Program-made: the position numbers and the translations under genes
In this document: in pieces, positions 35,406 through 44,119 of the stretch
Layout: every line of letters starts with the position of its first letter
How positions within the stretch are numbered: position 1 is the first letter of the stretch
The notes under the pieces: model-generated
What the model was told of the DNA's origin: nothing
Seen by the model: the letters and a program-made list of their open reading frames with translations, nothing else
The model's database searches: none
NCBI GenBank assembly: GCA_947650005.1
Contig: CANSTU010000003.1
Coordinates: 1-64,000 of the forward strand
DNA: 64,000 nt
Direction of reading: 5' to 3'
Source: an uncultured Lachnospiraceae bacterium
Lineage (GTDB): Bacteria; Bacillota; Clostridia; Lachnospirales; Lachnospiraceae

Positions 35406-36452
35406 ATGCAGACAGCCTTTGATGAACTCAGGCAGCTGTACCTGGAAAAGCGACATTACGGCGACGAGTATAAGGCATTCCGCCCAGAATCCTATTTCCG
35501 TTATCTGAAGGTTCTCTATCACACCTTTCAGTCCATGTACCAGGTCGATACGGAAACCGGGAACGTCACGGTTCAGGCAGGTCTGGATGCACAGCGCTGT
35601 TTGAAGCTTAAAAAGGAGCTTTTGAAAGCGGAAAAACTCCTGATACCGCTTCATGATCCGCAGGCGGATAAGATCTATCTCTGGGAGGGCGAAAATATGC
35701 CCTGGCACCTCATTTCAAAGGAAGAATGGCCTCAGATCAGCCATGACGGCCTAGATTTCCGCCCCCATCTCGTTCCCTTCCTCCACAATGATGGGAAGAT
35801 GCACCCTACAGCAATCATAACCGGGGGAAGCTTCCGTTATCATTTGACGGAAGGTTTTCCCGTAGCCGAATTTTATCACGCCCATGGCTACAATGCTTTT
35901 ATTCTAAATAACCGGCATGCCATGGGAGAGAAGATCCGCCGGTCGCTGATCCGTTCTCTCGATCTGCAACGTGCGATACGCCTGCTCCGGGCACGGGCCG
36001 GAGAATTCGGCGTAGATACGAAACGCATTTTCTCCAATGGTTTTTCCATGGGAAACCGCCCCACCATCAATCTGATCAATGACCTAGGGCTTGCTGCCTC
36101 ACCCCAGGAGGTCGATCCTGCCTATCTTCCGGATGCTATTGATACCCAAAGCGCCCTCCTGAATGCCTATGTGGCAGTCTATCCAGCCACCTTTCCCTAC
36201 GATGACCACAATAATTACAAGGATTTTCCTCCCACCTTCGCCGTAATGGGTAATAAAGATTGGTCCTTATGGCGAATGATGCCTTTTATTTCCGATCTGG
36301 CCTCCCACGGGGTGCGCGTGGAGGCTCACCTCTACGACGGAGCGGATCATGGTTTTGCCCTTGCAGAGGACTCCCCCCCGCAGTCACACACCGACAGCCT
36401 CCGGGAATGGCCTCAGCTGCTCCTGCGGTGGCTGGATCGTATTTTGGCATAA
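35406..36452 (+). CDS. Alpha/beta hydrolase (esterase/peptidase-like)
   Basis: A cytosolic serine hydrolase of 348 residues, probably an ester or peptide hydrolase. Triad candidates: Ser214 in NGFSMGN (the last position is Asn where most carry Gly), Asp285 in GNKDW and His315 in GADHGF. An N-terminal helical region of about 115 residues precedes the core. Two in-phase ATGs exist; AGGAGG is one base from 35400 but seven bases from 35406, so the latter is the start. It is divergent from the LysR gene and might act on phenolic esters, which is only a context argument. Confidence 0.75.
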   Translation: MQTAFDELRQLYLEKRHYGDEYKAFRPESYFRYLKVLYHTFQSMYQVDTETGNVTVQAGLDAQRCLKLKKELLKAEKLLIPLHDPQADKIYLWEGENMPWHLISKEEWPQISHDGLDFRPHLVPFLHNDGKMHPTAIITGGSFRYHLTEGFPVAEFYHAHGYNAFILNNRHAMGEKIRRSLIRSLDLQRAIRLLRARAGEFGVDTKRIFSNGFSMGNRPTINLINDLGLAASPQEVDPAYLPDAIDTQSALLNAYVAVYPATFPYDDHNNYKDFPPTFAVMGNKDWSLWRMMPFISDLASHGVRVEAHLYDGADHGFALAEDSPPQSHTDSLREWPQLLLRWLDRILA

Positions 36453-36481
36453 CCGCACGCAAAGTTAAAACCCTTCTGATC

Positions 36482-36567
36482 ATGAAACGTACAAATGGCA
36501 CATCATCTTTTCTCCTGCCGCTTCCTCCTCCGCATGGAAAAGATGATGTGCCATTCGTACATTTCAT
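36482..36567. terminator. 31 bp inverted repeat between converging genes
   Basis: Arms 36482-36512 and 36537-36567 pair over 31 bp with two mismatches and a 24-base loop. The repeat begins 30 bases past the hydrolase stop, with the ferredoxin gene converging from the right. A likely bidirectional terminator, though it is unusually long. Confidence 0.65.
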
Positions 36568-36650
36568 GCATATCGGCCAAGACTACAATGGCTCTTCTTC
36601 CTCCCTATCGATTACACCAGCCAAAATATATTCCGGTTATCCTGCTCGTT

Positions 36651-36881
36651 TCATTTCCCCGGCGCATCCACAAAGACCATCATGGCCGGCGTAGGGATTC
36701 GCAGAGATATGGCTCCTGCCGGGCAGTCAAATACACACGCATTGCAGTGCCAGCATTCCTCTGGATACCGAATGACCGGCGTTTGCTTTCTTACTTCCTG
36801 AAGACCATATGCGTCCACAGGGCAGATATCCACGCAGTGATGGCAGGCAATACACTTCTCTTTCTTTATAATAGGCGGCAT
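36651..36881 (-). CDS. Two-cluster 4Fe-4S ferredoxin, AprB-like
   Basis: A 76-residue electron-transfer protein with two complete [4Fe-4S] motifs: CIACHHCVDICP and CWHCNACVFDCP. The start PPIIKKEKCIACHHC and the second cluster pattern resemble the small subunit of adenylylsulfate reductase. It follows the AprA-like flavoprotein gene by about 100 bases, so the two probably form a flavoprotein-ferredoxin complex. No sat, dsr or other sulfate genes are nearby. Confidence 0.85.
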   Translation of the reverse strand: MPPIIKKEKCIACHHCVDICPVDAYGLQEVRKQTPVIRYPEECWHCNACVFDCPAGAISLRIPTPAMMVFVDAPGK

Positions 36882-36934
36882 GTCTCATCCTTCCTTTCAG
36901 TTCTTATTCCCGGAAACGGTTCGTTTCTGTTTGC

Positions 36935-36973
36935 TCCCGTCTTCCCACAAAAGCGGGCACTCAAAACAGGGAG
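36935..36973 (-). promoter_or_regulatory. Decayed hairpin-SD unit before the ferredoxin gene
   Basis: CTCCCTGTTTTGAGTG precedes a weak CCC/GGG hairpin (36944-36957) and GACGGGAGCA. The unit lies about 55 bases upstream of the ferredoxin start; the gene uses its own GGAAGGA site. Confidence 0.45.
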
Positions 36974-36983
36974 AAGAAAAATA

Positions 36984-38669
36984 TTAATTTGTAATTTTAT
37001 CTCTCCAGTCCACCTCTGGGCCCTCTTCTCCCTTTTGGATCACGACGAATTTATTGTTCAGCATGGGATTCGTGAAGGGATAATCCACCCGATTATGTTT
37101 TCCCCGGGTCTCCTTACGCTCCATAGCACTGCAAAACGCCAGTTCCCCCACCAGGGCCAGGTCTTCCACCTCCAGGCATCTCATAAATTCGTGTCCGTCC
37201 GCACAATGAACGTCCTTCGCCTTTTCCTGAATTCGTTTCAAATGCCGTAAACCGGTGGTCAAAAGATGCTCGCTGCGCACATCTGAGCCGCAATAATCCG
37301 TCATCACCTGCTGAATTGCCACATTGATCTCTTTCCAGGATGGTGTGGCCGTATCAGCCTTCCGTTCCAGGATCCGACTATAGTGGGCAGCACGCTCTTC
37401 TACCACAGCCATATGTTCTGCCTCCACGATCCGCCCCGCTTCGCTATATTTTGCCGCACTGATCCCCGCGATATGGCCAAAGGTGGCGGCGCCTCCCATG
37501 TCGGCCCGAAAATTTCCTGTCTCGTCACCCGCTGCAAAAAGGCCCAAAACCGTACATTCCGCATCCACGGATATATCGATTCCCCCTCCAATGCCGCCGC
37601 CTTCCTTTCCGTCAAATTCCACCATATGTTTTCTGAAATCGAATCCCTCTTCCTTCAGATGATCCAGCGTACCAACGTTTCCTTCGTTAGTAAGCCCCCA
37701 CAGCATATAGTCCAAATCCTCATCGGATACTTCGGAACAGTTCATGAACACGGGTTCCCCCTGGGAACGTTTCAGGGAAAACATCTCCCGCCATACATCC
37801 CCTGCCAGATCTCCGTACTCCTTGGACGGTTTTGTGACAAATGGCCCAAGCGGCCTTCCATTCATATCGCTGTATACCCCAATCCACGTCGCCTTGCCGC
37901 CCCGGTTGAAATACTTACACCCAGCTCCGTTTCCGGTGAGATCCAGATTCACCAGCCTCGCGCCGGCGCGATAAGCCGCAGCTCGCCCAGTACACACATT
38001 GGATGGACACCCGGCGCTGTTGAACATCCAGCCCATGGTTTTGGAGCCGAACAGACGATTCGCATTTCCTGTGGCGAGAATCACGCTTTTGGCACGGATG
38101 ACCTGCATTCTGGGATATTCCTGCGTCAAGTCGATACAAATCCCTCCAACGGCCCGCCCGTCCCCATCCGTTATCACCTCTGTAAACGGATGATGGTTCA
38201 GGATCGTAATGCCCCGCGCTGTGGCCTGCTTCGTAAAGATGATTTTCTGATCCTTTCCCGCATATTTCAACCATATGCGCAAATGGCCCGGTTTAGCATG
38301 TCCATTGAACTCCCAGTCCCCATGCTCCCGCATGCCCACGCCCCAGGCATCCCAATCTTTGACACGTTCAAAGCATTCCGCAACATATCTGCGCACCAGA
38401 TTCATGTCATTGTTTCCGCCCACCTGGGATTCGTTCATTTCTCGAATAAACTCGCCGGGATCCTCACCGTGCACCTCAGGGATATAGCAGAGAAAATGAT
38501 CGTTCCCGGTAGCCCCGCAGCCGCTTCTCTTTGAATTAGCTTTTTCCGCCACAATAACCTTGGCACCCTGATCCGCCGCAGCGATCGCCGCCATCAGCCC
38601 GGCAACACCTCCTCCGGCCACAAGGACATCACATTCCAGCGGTACATTCCTTTCAATCTGTCCAGCCAT
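36984..38669 (-). CDS. FAD-dependent oxidoreductase, AprA/fumarate-reductase superfamily
   Basis: A 561-residue soluble flavoprotein. The FAD-binding Rossmann motif VLVAGGGVAGLMAAIAAADQ lies at 16-35; further motifs are SKRSGCGATGNDHF, VILATGNANRL and GLFAAGDETG near the FAD ribityl site. The architecture matches AprA and the fumarate/succinate reductase flavoproteins, but it is shorter than AprA (about 660) and lacks a transmembrane partner. With the AprB-like ferredoxin it could reduce an enoate or a phenolic-derived acid in this gut-type locus. The substrate is not predictable. ATG 38669 has GGAGG. Confidence 0.8.
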   Translation of the reverse strand: MAGQIERNVPLECDVLVAGGGVAGLMAAIAAADQGAKVIVAEKANSKRSGCGATGNDHFLCYIPEVHGEDPGEFIREMNESQVGGNNDMNLVRRYVAECFERVKDWDAWGVGMREHGDWEFNGHAKPGHLRIWLKYAGKDQKIIFTKQATARGITILNHHPFTEVITDGDGRAVGGICIDLTQEYPRMQVIRAKSVILATGNANRLFGSKTMGWMFNSAGCPSNVCTGRAAAYRAGARLVNLDLTGNGAGCKYFNRGGKATWIGVYSDMNGRPLGPFVTKPSKEYGDLAGDVWREMFSLKRSQGEPVFMNCSEVSDEDLDYMLWGLTNEGNVGTLDHLKEEGFDFRKHMVEFDGKEGGGIGGGIDISVDAECTVLGLFAAGDETGNFRADMGGAATFGHIAGISAAKYSEAGRIVEAEHMAVVEERAAHYSRILERKADTATPSWKEINVAIQQVMTDYCGSDVRSEHLLTTGLRHLKRIQEKAKDVHCADGHEFMRCLEVEDLALVGELAFCSAMERKETRGKHNRVDYPFTNPMLNNKFVVIQKGEEGPEVDWRDKITN

Positions 38670-38818
38670 AATAATCCTCCATGGTTGATGCACCTGCGAA
38701 TTTGGGCGCAAGCACAAATTTTCCTGTGAAAATCCTATTTTTCACAGTTTCCTCTTCCTTTCTTTGGTCTGCCGTCCGATGCATCGATGACTGCAACAAA
38801 TATCTGTCTTACATTATA

Positions 38819-38848
38819 ATTATAAAATCCGCCTGTCGTAATGTCTAA
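38819..38848 (-). promoter_or_regulatory. Candidate promoter of the flavoprotein-ferredoxin genes
   Basis: Minus strand: -35 TTAGAC, 18 bp spacer, -10 TATAAT. It lies about 150 bases upstream of the flavoprotein start. Confidence 0.5.
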
Positions 38849-38889
38849 TACCTTATCCCGATCACTTTATAACCCCTTGGCTATATCGT

Positions 38890-39120
38890 TTTCATTTATG
38901 GCGCGCGCAGATCAGGGAGGCCGAAAATTTCAATTCTATTCTTGGCTCCCATCTGCGCGCTTTAACGCGTGTAATCTTATACCCATCCGCATTTTAGCAC
39001 GCACTCAAATCAGGAGGATTGAAAATGCCAATTTTCAATCTTATACCCCTGCATATCGCAGGCATAGCCTGCGAGACTGCTGCCAACAAAGAGTCTGAAG
39101 CATAGTTTCAAACTTGTATC
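38890..39120 (-). repeat. Orphan array of hairpin-SD leader units
   Basis: At least three units without an adjacent start codon. Stems: TCGCAGGC/GCCTGCGA (39056-39074), a weak GCGTGC/GCATTTT-type loop near 38980-39000, and CGCG/CGCG (38956-38969) with GCGCAGATGGGAG. A perfect GATTGAAAAT/ATTTTCAATC hairpin (39017-39040) and CTCCTGATTTGA lie between them. The array is upstream of the predicted promoter of the flavoprotein gene, so it is probably not in that mRNA. Confidence 0.65.
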
Positions 39121-39143
39121 CTCAGTCAAATGAGCGCAAAAGG

Positions 39144-39184
39144 ACGCCGGGAAACAGAGTAGGGTTCTGCCTGTTTCCCGGCGT
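39144..39184. terminator. Terminator hairpin of the DUF5060-type gene
   Basis: A 14 bp stem ACGCCGGGAAACAG/CTGTTTCCCGGCGT with a 13-base loop. CTTTTG follows on the minus strand and TTTT on the plus strand, so it can work both ways. It sits 12 bases past the stop at 39196. Confidence 0.8.
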
Positions 39185-39195
39185 TTTAAATGTCC

Positions 39196-40763
39196 TTAAT
39201 CTCTTTTTACCCGCGTCAGCCTGACAGCCATGTAAGGCTTCGCAGGAAGTTTCACCTGAAAGCTACCGCTGCAAAGTCCGATATTGGTCACGGACATATC
39301 CCAGGTATCGATCACATCCACGTCGAAGGTCTGATCCGGGTAGTGAAAAGGGCGCATGTTGGGCCGATTGGCCCCGTAATAAAACAATAGACAGTCTCTT
39401 TTCGCCGCAGGGCCGCTGTTGGAAGCACAGGTTTCGTCAAACATACAAGGCACCGGCTCCATATAGCCGCCGTTTTCCTCCATGATTCGGCGCAGAAATG
39501 CAATGCGTGCAGGGCTGCTGCCTTTCAGGGTTCCTCCATGGGACCACCAGATCACTCCGTCTTCTGTCTCATAAGTTTCCCCATGTTGTCCATAGCCGCC
39601 GCGCGTATAGGCTTCCCAAAAGCGCCGTGTCATTTCTTCGCCGCTGATATTGCCCCACCCAAAAGGCAGATCCCCTTCATAGGCAATTTCATCCAGGACG
39701 CACGGCTTCCCGTACTGTGTGCGCCACAAATCCGTATTTTCCGCCGTACGGTAGAGATCGATACGCTGGATACTACAGTGGGTAATCCAGGCCCGGGAAT
39801 GGTCATACATGGTCATACAGTTATGTATGGAACGCAGATGGCGGTATGGATCCTGTTTGCAGACCGTTGCAGCGTTGGATTCCCACGCCTTCATTTCTTT
39901 CCACGTAAACAGATCGAATTCATTGGCCATCGCCCACCACACATTGTGAAAAGCCGATAGTCGGTTCACCACATACTTCAAATAAAAATTCTCATTCTCC
40001 AAACCCATTTTAGAAAAGCCCCATCTGTCATAAGGGTGGAACAGAATCAGATCGGCTTCCACGCCCATCTCGCCCAGCCGCTCAATGCATGCCTCTATAT
40101 GGGCAAAGTACGCCGGGTCAGGCCTGGAAAATCCCACACCTTTTCTGGCTCTTCAATGGAAAATTGCAGTCTCTCATAGCTATTAAAGCTATCTCCCGCC
40201 CGCTCTTTCAATTTCTTTTCGCTATAGTCCTCCGGAGCCCAGGGCGCGTCCGGCTTTCTCTCAAAGGGATATCTCTCCGGCTCTCTCAGGTTATAGACGT
40301 AATGTTTGGGAAAAATGCAGAATCTGAGCTTGTTCATATGCGCCGCTTCCAGGCTTCTGAGGGTTTCCTCGCGCACCTTCTCATCCTGCAATTCCCACAC
40401 ATAGCAGGTGGTTCCTACCGGATAATAAGGAGCCCCGTCCTCATAGGCAAAATGAAAGGTATCAGCCACCCGCACCGGCCCATGATTTCCTTCCTTCGCC
40501 GCTCCCACGGGAATCTTCACCTCCTGCGTCTCGCCCCAGCTCGTGCTGACAAGGCACCGATATTCCATCGCAAAGGAGGGCATGAAACGGAGTCTATAGA
40601 TTCCGTCGCCATCATAAAAACCTTCCGCATCCTTTCTCTCCGCATCACAGGAAAAGCTTCCCTTCACCCATTGTTCCACAAAGGGATTTCCTTCCGCAGG
40701 CCCTTCCAAAACCAGCTCCAACACTCCGTATTTCTTTCCCTCTTTTGTATACGATTTCAGCAT
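39196..40763 (-). pseudogene. DUF5060/DUF4038-type glycoside hydrolase, frameshifted
   Basis: Two frames together make one protein of about 520 residues. The N-terminal part (40095-40763) has a DUF5060-like beta domain and the start of a TIM barrel. The rest (39196-40137) holds HNVWWAMANEFDLF with a likely acid/base Glu, CVLDEIAYEGD with a likely nucleophile, and a C-terminal beta domain. Reading passes from VWDF to SRPDPAYF only if one base is added to the A4 run at 40128-40131. Either a true inactivating deletion or a homopolymer error. Family members occur in plant-glycan loci. Confidence 0.75.
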
Positions 40764-40779
40764 ATCGCCTTCTCATCCT

Positions 40780-40820
40780 TTCCGTTTCTTCCAGCTGCAC
40801 GCTTTCCGGTAATGCGTGCA
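40780..40820 (-). promoter_or_regulatory. Hairpin-SD leader variant of the DUF5060-type gene
   Basis: A perfect 7 bp stem TGCACGC/GCGTGCA with an 11-base loop (40796-40820), then AGCTGGAAG. The gene itself appears to use GGATGAGAAGG closer to ATG 40763. Confidence 0.5.
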
Positions 40821-40848
40821 TGGCAAAGCCCCATCACAGCAGGCATTG

Positions 40849-41535
40849 TTAGCGGCCGCACAGATCCCGTATTACTTCTCCGGCCATGATCAGTCCAGCC
40901 ACGCTGGGGACAAACGCTACGCTGCCAGGAACGTCTGCCCCTGGCGGTTTCATCGCTTCTTCCCGAGAATAGACGACCTTCAGGCTGTCCACCCCTCTTT
41001 TGCGCAGCTCCCTTCGCATGACCCGCGCAAGGGGGCACACGCTGGTTTCATAGATATCCGCCACCTCAAACCGGGTGGGATCCAGTTTATTTCCGGCTCC
41101 CATACTGCTGATCACCGGCACGCCCGCCCTTCTGGCGCACTGGATCAGTTCCAGCTTGGCCGTCACCGTATCCACCGCATCCACCACATAGTCGCAGTCC
41201 GAGAAATCAAAGGTATGGGCATTCTCCGGAAGGAAGAAGCATTCCCGCCCCTCCACCTGCGCCCAGGAATTGATGGACATAATTCGCTCCCTCATCACCT
41301 CTGTTTTAAACCGGCCCACCGTATCCAACGTGGCAATGATCTGACGGTTCACATTGGACAGGGCCACCCGGTCGCTATCCACCAGAAGGAAACGGCCCAC
41401 ACCGCTTCGCGCCAGCGCCTCCGTGGCATGTCCTCCTACTCCTCCGATTCCGAATACCGCCACCTTTTTCTTTTCCAGTTGTTCCACGCCCTCCCGGCCA
41501 ACCAAAAGCGCAGTTCTGACGAATTGTTCCTGCAT
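40849..41535 (-). CDS. tcdA: tRNA threonylcarbamoyladenosine dehydratase
   Basis: A ThiF/E1-like enzyme that cyclises t6A37 of tRNA to ct6A using ATP. The 228-residue protein has the nucleotide-binding VAVFGIGGVGGHATEALARSG (26-46), the Arg-containing SNVNRQIIATLDTVG, the DAVDTVTAK segment, and the C-terminal GSVAFVPSVAGLIMAGEVI crossover helix. It is followed at its 5' side by the bcp gene 28 bases away; the two are probably co-transcribed. Confidence 0.92.
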   Translation of the reverse strand: MQEQFVRTALLVGREGVEQLEKKKVAVFGIGGVGGHATEALARSGVGRFLLVDSDRVALSNVNRQIIATLDTVGRFKTEVMRERIMSINSWAQVEGRECFFLPENAHTFDFSDCDYVVDAVDTVTAKLELIQCARRAGVPVISSMGAGNKLDPTRFEVADIYETSVCPLARVMRRELRKRGVDSLKVVYSREEAMKPPGADVPGSVAFVPSVAGLIMAGEVIRDLCGR

Positions 41536-41563
41536 TTCTATCCCCCTGCTTCCACGGGCGGGC

Positions 41564-42025
41564 CTATCCCTCCTTGAGCACTTCCAGCATCTGTGCAGGA
41601 TTCTCTGCCGCCTTTACTTTACCGAAGGCCTTCACAATAGTCCCCTCTTCATCGATCAGATAGGTGGTCCGTACCACCCCCATGCTCACCTTCCCATAAT
41701 TTTTCTTCTCCTGCCACACGTCATAGGCCTGGATACAGGAAAGCTCCGGATCGGAAAGCAGGGTAAAGGGCAGGCCATATTTCTCCGCAAATTTTTTATG
41801 GGATGCCACGCTATCCTTGCTCACGCCTAGGACCGTCGCTCCCTTTTCCCCAAACTGAGGATACAATTCTCCGAAATTACATGCCTGCTTTGTACAGCCC
41901 GGCGTATTGTCCCTGGGATAGAAATATAAAATCACCTTTTTACCCCTGTACTCCTCCAACGTATGAATCTTTCCGTCCTGATCCGGTAAAGAAAATGACG
42001 GCGCTTTCGTTCCTTCTTTTAACAT
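41564..42025 (-). CDS. bcp: Thiol peroxidase of the Bcp/PrxQ type
   Basis: A 153-residue cytosolic peroxiredoxin reducing hydroperoxides with thioredoxin. It has the peroxidatic Cys44 and resolving Cys49 in PRDNTPGCTKQAC, five residues apart, which is the PrxQ-alpha pattern, and a conserved Arg near TYLIDEEG. GGAG lies before ATG 42025. Confidence 0.93.
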   Translation of the reverse strand: MLKEGTKAPSFSLPDQDGKIHTLEEYRGKKVILYFYPRDNTPGCTKQACNFGELYPQFGEKGATVLGVSKDSVASHKKFAEKYGLPFTLLSDPELSCIQAYDVWQEKKNYGKVSMGVVRTTYLIDEEGTIVKAFGKVKAAENPAQMLEVLKEG

Positions 42026-42129
42026 TCCGTACTCCTTTCCATACTCTTCTTATAGTGGCATGACATTCCGCCGGGATATCCTTCCGTTTCACTCCAGTCT
42101 GGACACGCCTAACGTTATAACCGTATTTT

Positions 42130-42155
42130 CTCCCATCCGTCCCTTTTAATGGGCA
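42130..42155 (-). promoter_or_regulatory. Decayed hairpin-SD unit between HPr-like gene and bcp
   Basis: A GCCCATTAAAAGGGAC hairpin with a 3 bp core, then GGATGGGAGAAAA, about 110 bases upstream of bcp and with no start codon behind it. Confidence 0.4.
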
Positions 42156-42176
42156 TTTAGATGAAAGCGTCCCGCA

Positions 42177-42428
42177 TCATTCGTCCCGCCCCTCTTTTAC
42201 CAAATACCGATCCAGGCTCGTCAATAATTCCCCCTCCTCCCCTTTTGGATTGACCATCCTCAGCTTCAGGGGCTTGCCTGTTCCAAGGGCGCATACGCCC
42301 AGGACAGACTTGGCATCCACGCTGTAGCTGCCAGCCTCCAGATCGTATTCCCCTTCAAACTTTCTCATGGTATTGACGAACTGCCATACTTCGTCCGCAT
42401 CCTTTAAAATCACTGTCACTGCATCCAT
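42177..42428 (-). CDS. HPr-like protein without the phospho-histidine
   Basis: An 83-residue HPr-fold protein. The region around residue 40, SVDAKSVLGVCALG, matches the regulatory serine helix of HPr (Ser41 here), and PLKLRMVNPKGEE follows. The N-terminal GLHARPA motif of PTS HPr is absent; residues 10-20 read DADEVWQFVNT. It cannot accept phosphate from Enzyme I, so a regulatory, Crh-like role is likely. It lies just downstream of the MATE gene (61 bases). Confidence 0.75.
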   Translation of the reverse strand: MDAVTVILKDADEVWQFVNTMRKFEGEYDLEAGSYSVDAKSVLGVCALGTGKPLKLRMVNPKGEEGELLTSLDRYLVKEGRDE

Positions 42429-42488
42429 ACGTCTCCATCCTTTCGGCTCGCCTATGTTACAGTCACAGTATTTCCTTCTTTTTCCATG

Positions 42489-43823
42489 CTATTCAGCCAG
42501 CGTTCTCTTCCATACCCCCTTTTTATAATAGTACAAAGACAACACCGTCGCCGCTCCCCATCCGATGGGCCAGGACAACCAGATCCCCGTCGTCCCCAGC
42601 ACGGAAGACAGAACAAACGCCAGAACCACGCGCAGCAATAAATCCGTGAATGTAGCGATCATAAACTCCTTCATCGCCCCGGACCCGCGCAGCACGCCAT
42701 CCGCCATCAGCTTCATCCCCACCACAAAATAGAAAGGGGATACGATCCGCAGGAATGCGATGCCCGTCTGACCGGCCAAACCGCCCTCCCCTTTCAGGAA
42801 CAAAGACAACGCCGGCCCGGCTCCCAGAAAATAGGCCGCAAAGAATACCGCCGTGACGACAGCCGACAGTTTCATGGCCGCCTTAAGACCGTCCCGTACC
42901 CTATCAGGCTTTCCCGCTCCCAGGTTCTGGGCCGTGAAGCTGCTCGTCCCATTTCCCAGGGTGGTCAGACTGGTGATGCAAAAGGTATTCAGTTTAATAG
43001 CCGCGGAATACCCTGCGATCACAGAGGAACCATAGGAATTGATCAGGCCTTGAATAAAAATATTTCCCACAGATATGAAGCTCTGCTGTAGAATGCTGGG
43101 AACCGCTATCCTGCCTATCCTTCCCAACATTTCCCTGGAAAAGCGTTCCACGCGCCCCTGCGCCGGAATATCCGCCATCCGCCTTTGAAGCGCCAGCAGA
43201 GCGAGAGCGCCGGCAATCCCCTGCGCCAGGAATGTGGCCCAGGCCACTCCGGCCACACCCCATCCGAATCCCGCCACGAACAGCAGATCCAACACAATAT
43301 TTCCCAGGGATGAACCGATCAGGAAATATAAAGGCGTCTTAGAATCCCCCAGGGAAGTAAAAATCCCCGTAGCCACATTATATAGGAAGCAGAAAAGGAA
43401 CCCACCGATATAAATCCGCAGGTACAGATCCCCTTCCCGGAAAATATTCTCCGGCGTGTTGATCATTTTCATCAACCCTCTGCTTCCCAGCAGCCCAGCA
43501 GCGATGAGCACAGCGGACAAGGCCGCAGAACTGATCAACGTAGTAGATACAGCCGTTTTCATCTTTACATACTGTTTTGCGCCGAAATACTGGGATATCA
43601 CCACGGAACAGCCGATGTTGCTTCCCACCGCCACCGCCATGAAAATCATGGTGATGGGATAGGAAGCCCCAACTGCCGCCAATGCGTCCTCTCCTGCAAA
43701 TTTTCCGGCAATCACGCTGTCCGCAATATTGTACAACTGCTGGAAAATCATGCTGATGAACATCGGTATGGAAAATCTCCGCAGGACACTCTGCGGATTT
43801 CCCTGTGTTAAATCTTTGACCAT
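42489..43823 (-). CDS. MATE family efflux transporter
   Basis: A 444-residue membrane antiporter of drugs or metabolites with 12 predicted helices. The start FSIPMFISMIFQQLYNIADSVIAGKFAGEDALAAVG has the usual MATE N-lobe features, and PSILQQSFISVGNIFIQGLINSYG marks the start of the C-lobe. ATG 43823 is behind AGGAG; the ATG 15 bases upstream has no site. The subgroup resembles DinF/NorM-like proteins of Clostridia. Substrate unknown. Confidence 0.88.
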   Translation of the reverse strand: MVKDLTQGNPQSVLRRFSIPMFISMIFQQLYNIADSVIAGKFAGEDALAAVGASYPITMIFMAVAVGSNIGCSVVISQYFGAKQYVKMKTAVSTTLISSAALSAVLIAAGLLGSRGLMKMINTPENIFREGDLYLRIYIGGFLFCFLYNVATGIFTSLGDSKTPLYFLIGSSLGNIVLDLLFVAGFGWGVAGVAWATFLAQGIAGALALLALQRRMADIPAQGRVERFSREMLGRIGRIAVPSILQQSFISVGNIFIQGLINSYGSSVIAGYSAAIKLNTFCITSLTTLGNGTSSFTAQNLGAGKPDRVRDGLKAAMKLSAVVTAVFFAAYFLGAGPALSLFLKGEGGLAGQTGIAFLRIVSPFYFVVGMKLMADGVLRGSGAMKEFMIATFTDLLLRVVLAFVLSSVLGTTGIWLSWPIGWGAATVLSLYYYKKGVWKRTLAE

Positions 43824-43890
43824 ATATATCTCCTGCACAGCGTTATGACAATATTCTACCCATTTTATGCCGTTCGGTCAATCCATACAG

Positions 43891-43986
43891 AAAAAACTAC
43901 AAGACAACCGCATTTAACTGTTGCTGATCCTCTCCGGATATAATTCTGCCAGATACATAAACTGCAACGGTTTAAATGCGGTTGTC
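43891..43986 (-). terminator. Large hairpin terminator of the amt gene
   Basis: Arms 43903-43923 and 43965-43986 (GACAACCGCATTTAA type) pair over about 20 bp with a small bulge and a 41-base loop. On the minus strand TTGTAGTTTTTTC follows. It is about 130 bases past the amt stop. Confidence 0.65.
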
Positions 43987-44119
43987 CTGGAAACCCACCC
44001 TTTTTCCATTTTTCATTTACAGCCATAAAAATCTTTGCATAATGGGCCGGATGTATGGTAACCGCCAGGTCTTCACACGATCTATGCGGTAAATACACGG
44101 CTAAATAAGCTATTGTCTC

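Noticed and set aside
36371..36379. A C7 run in the alpha/beta hydrolase as a phase-variation site
   Set aside because: It is short, near the C terminus and in frame; there is no sign of a second frame.
43865..44098. A 77-codon frame between MATE and amt
   Set aside because: It is formed by the large terminator hairpin of amt and has no homologous features.
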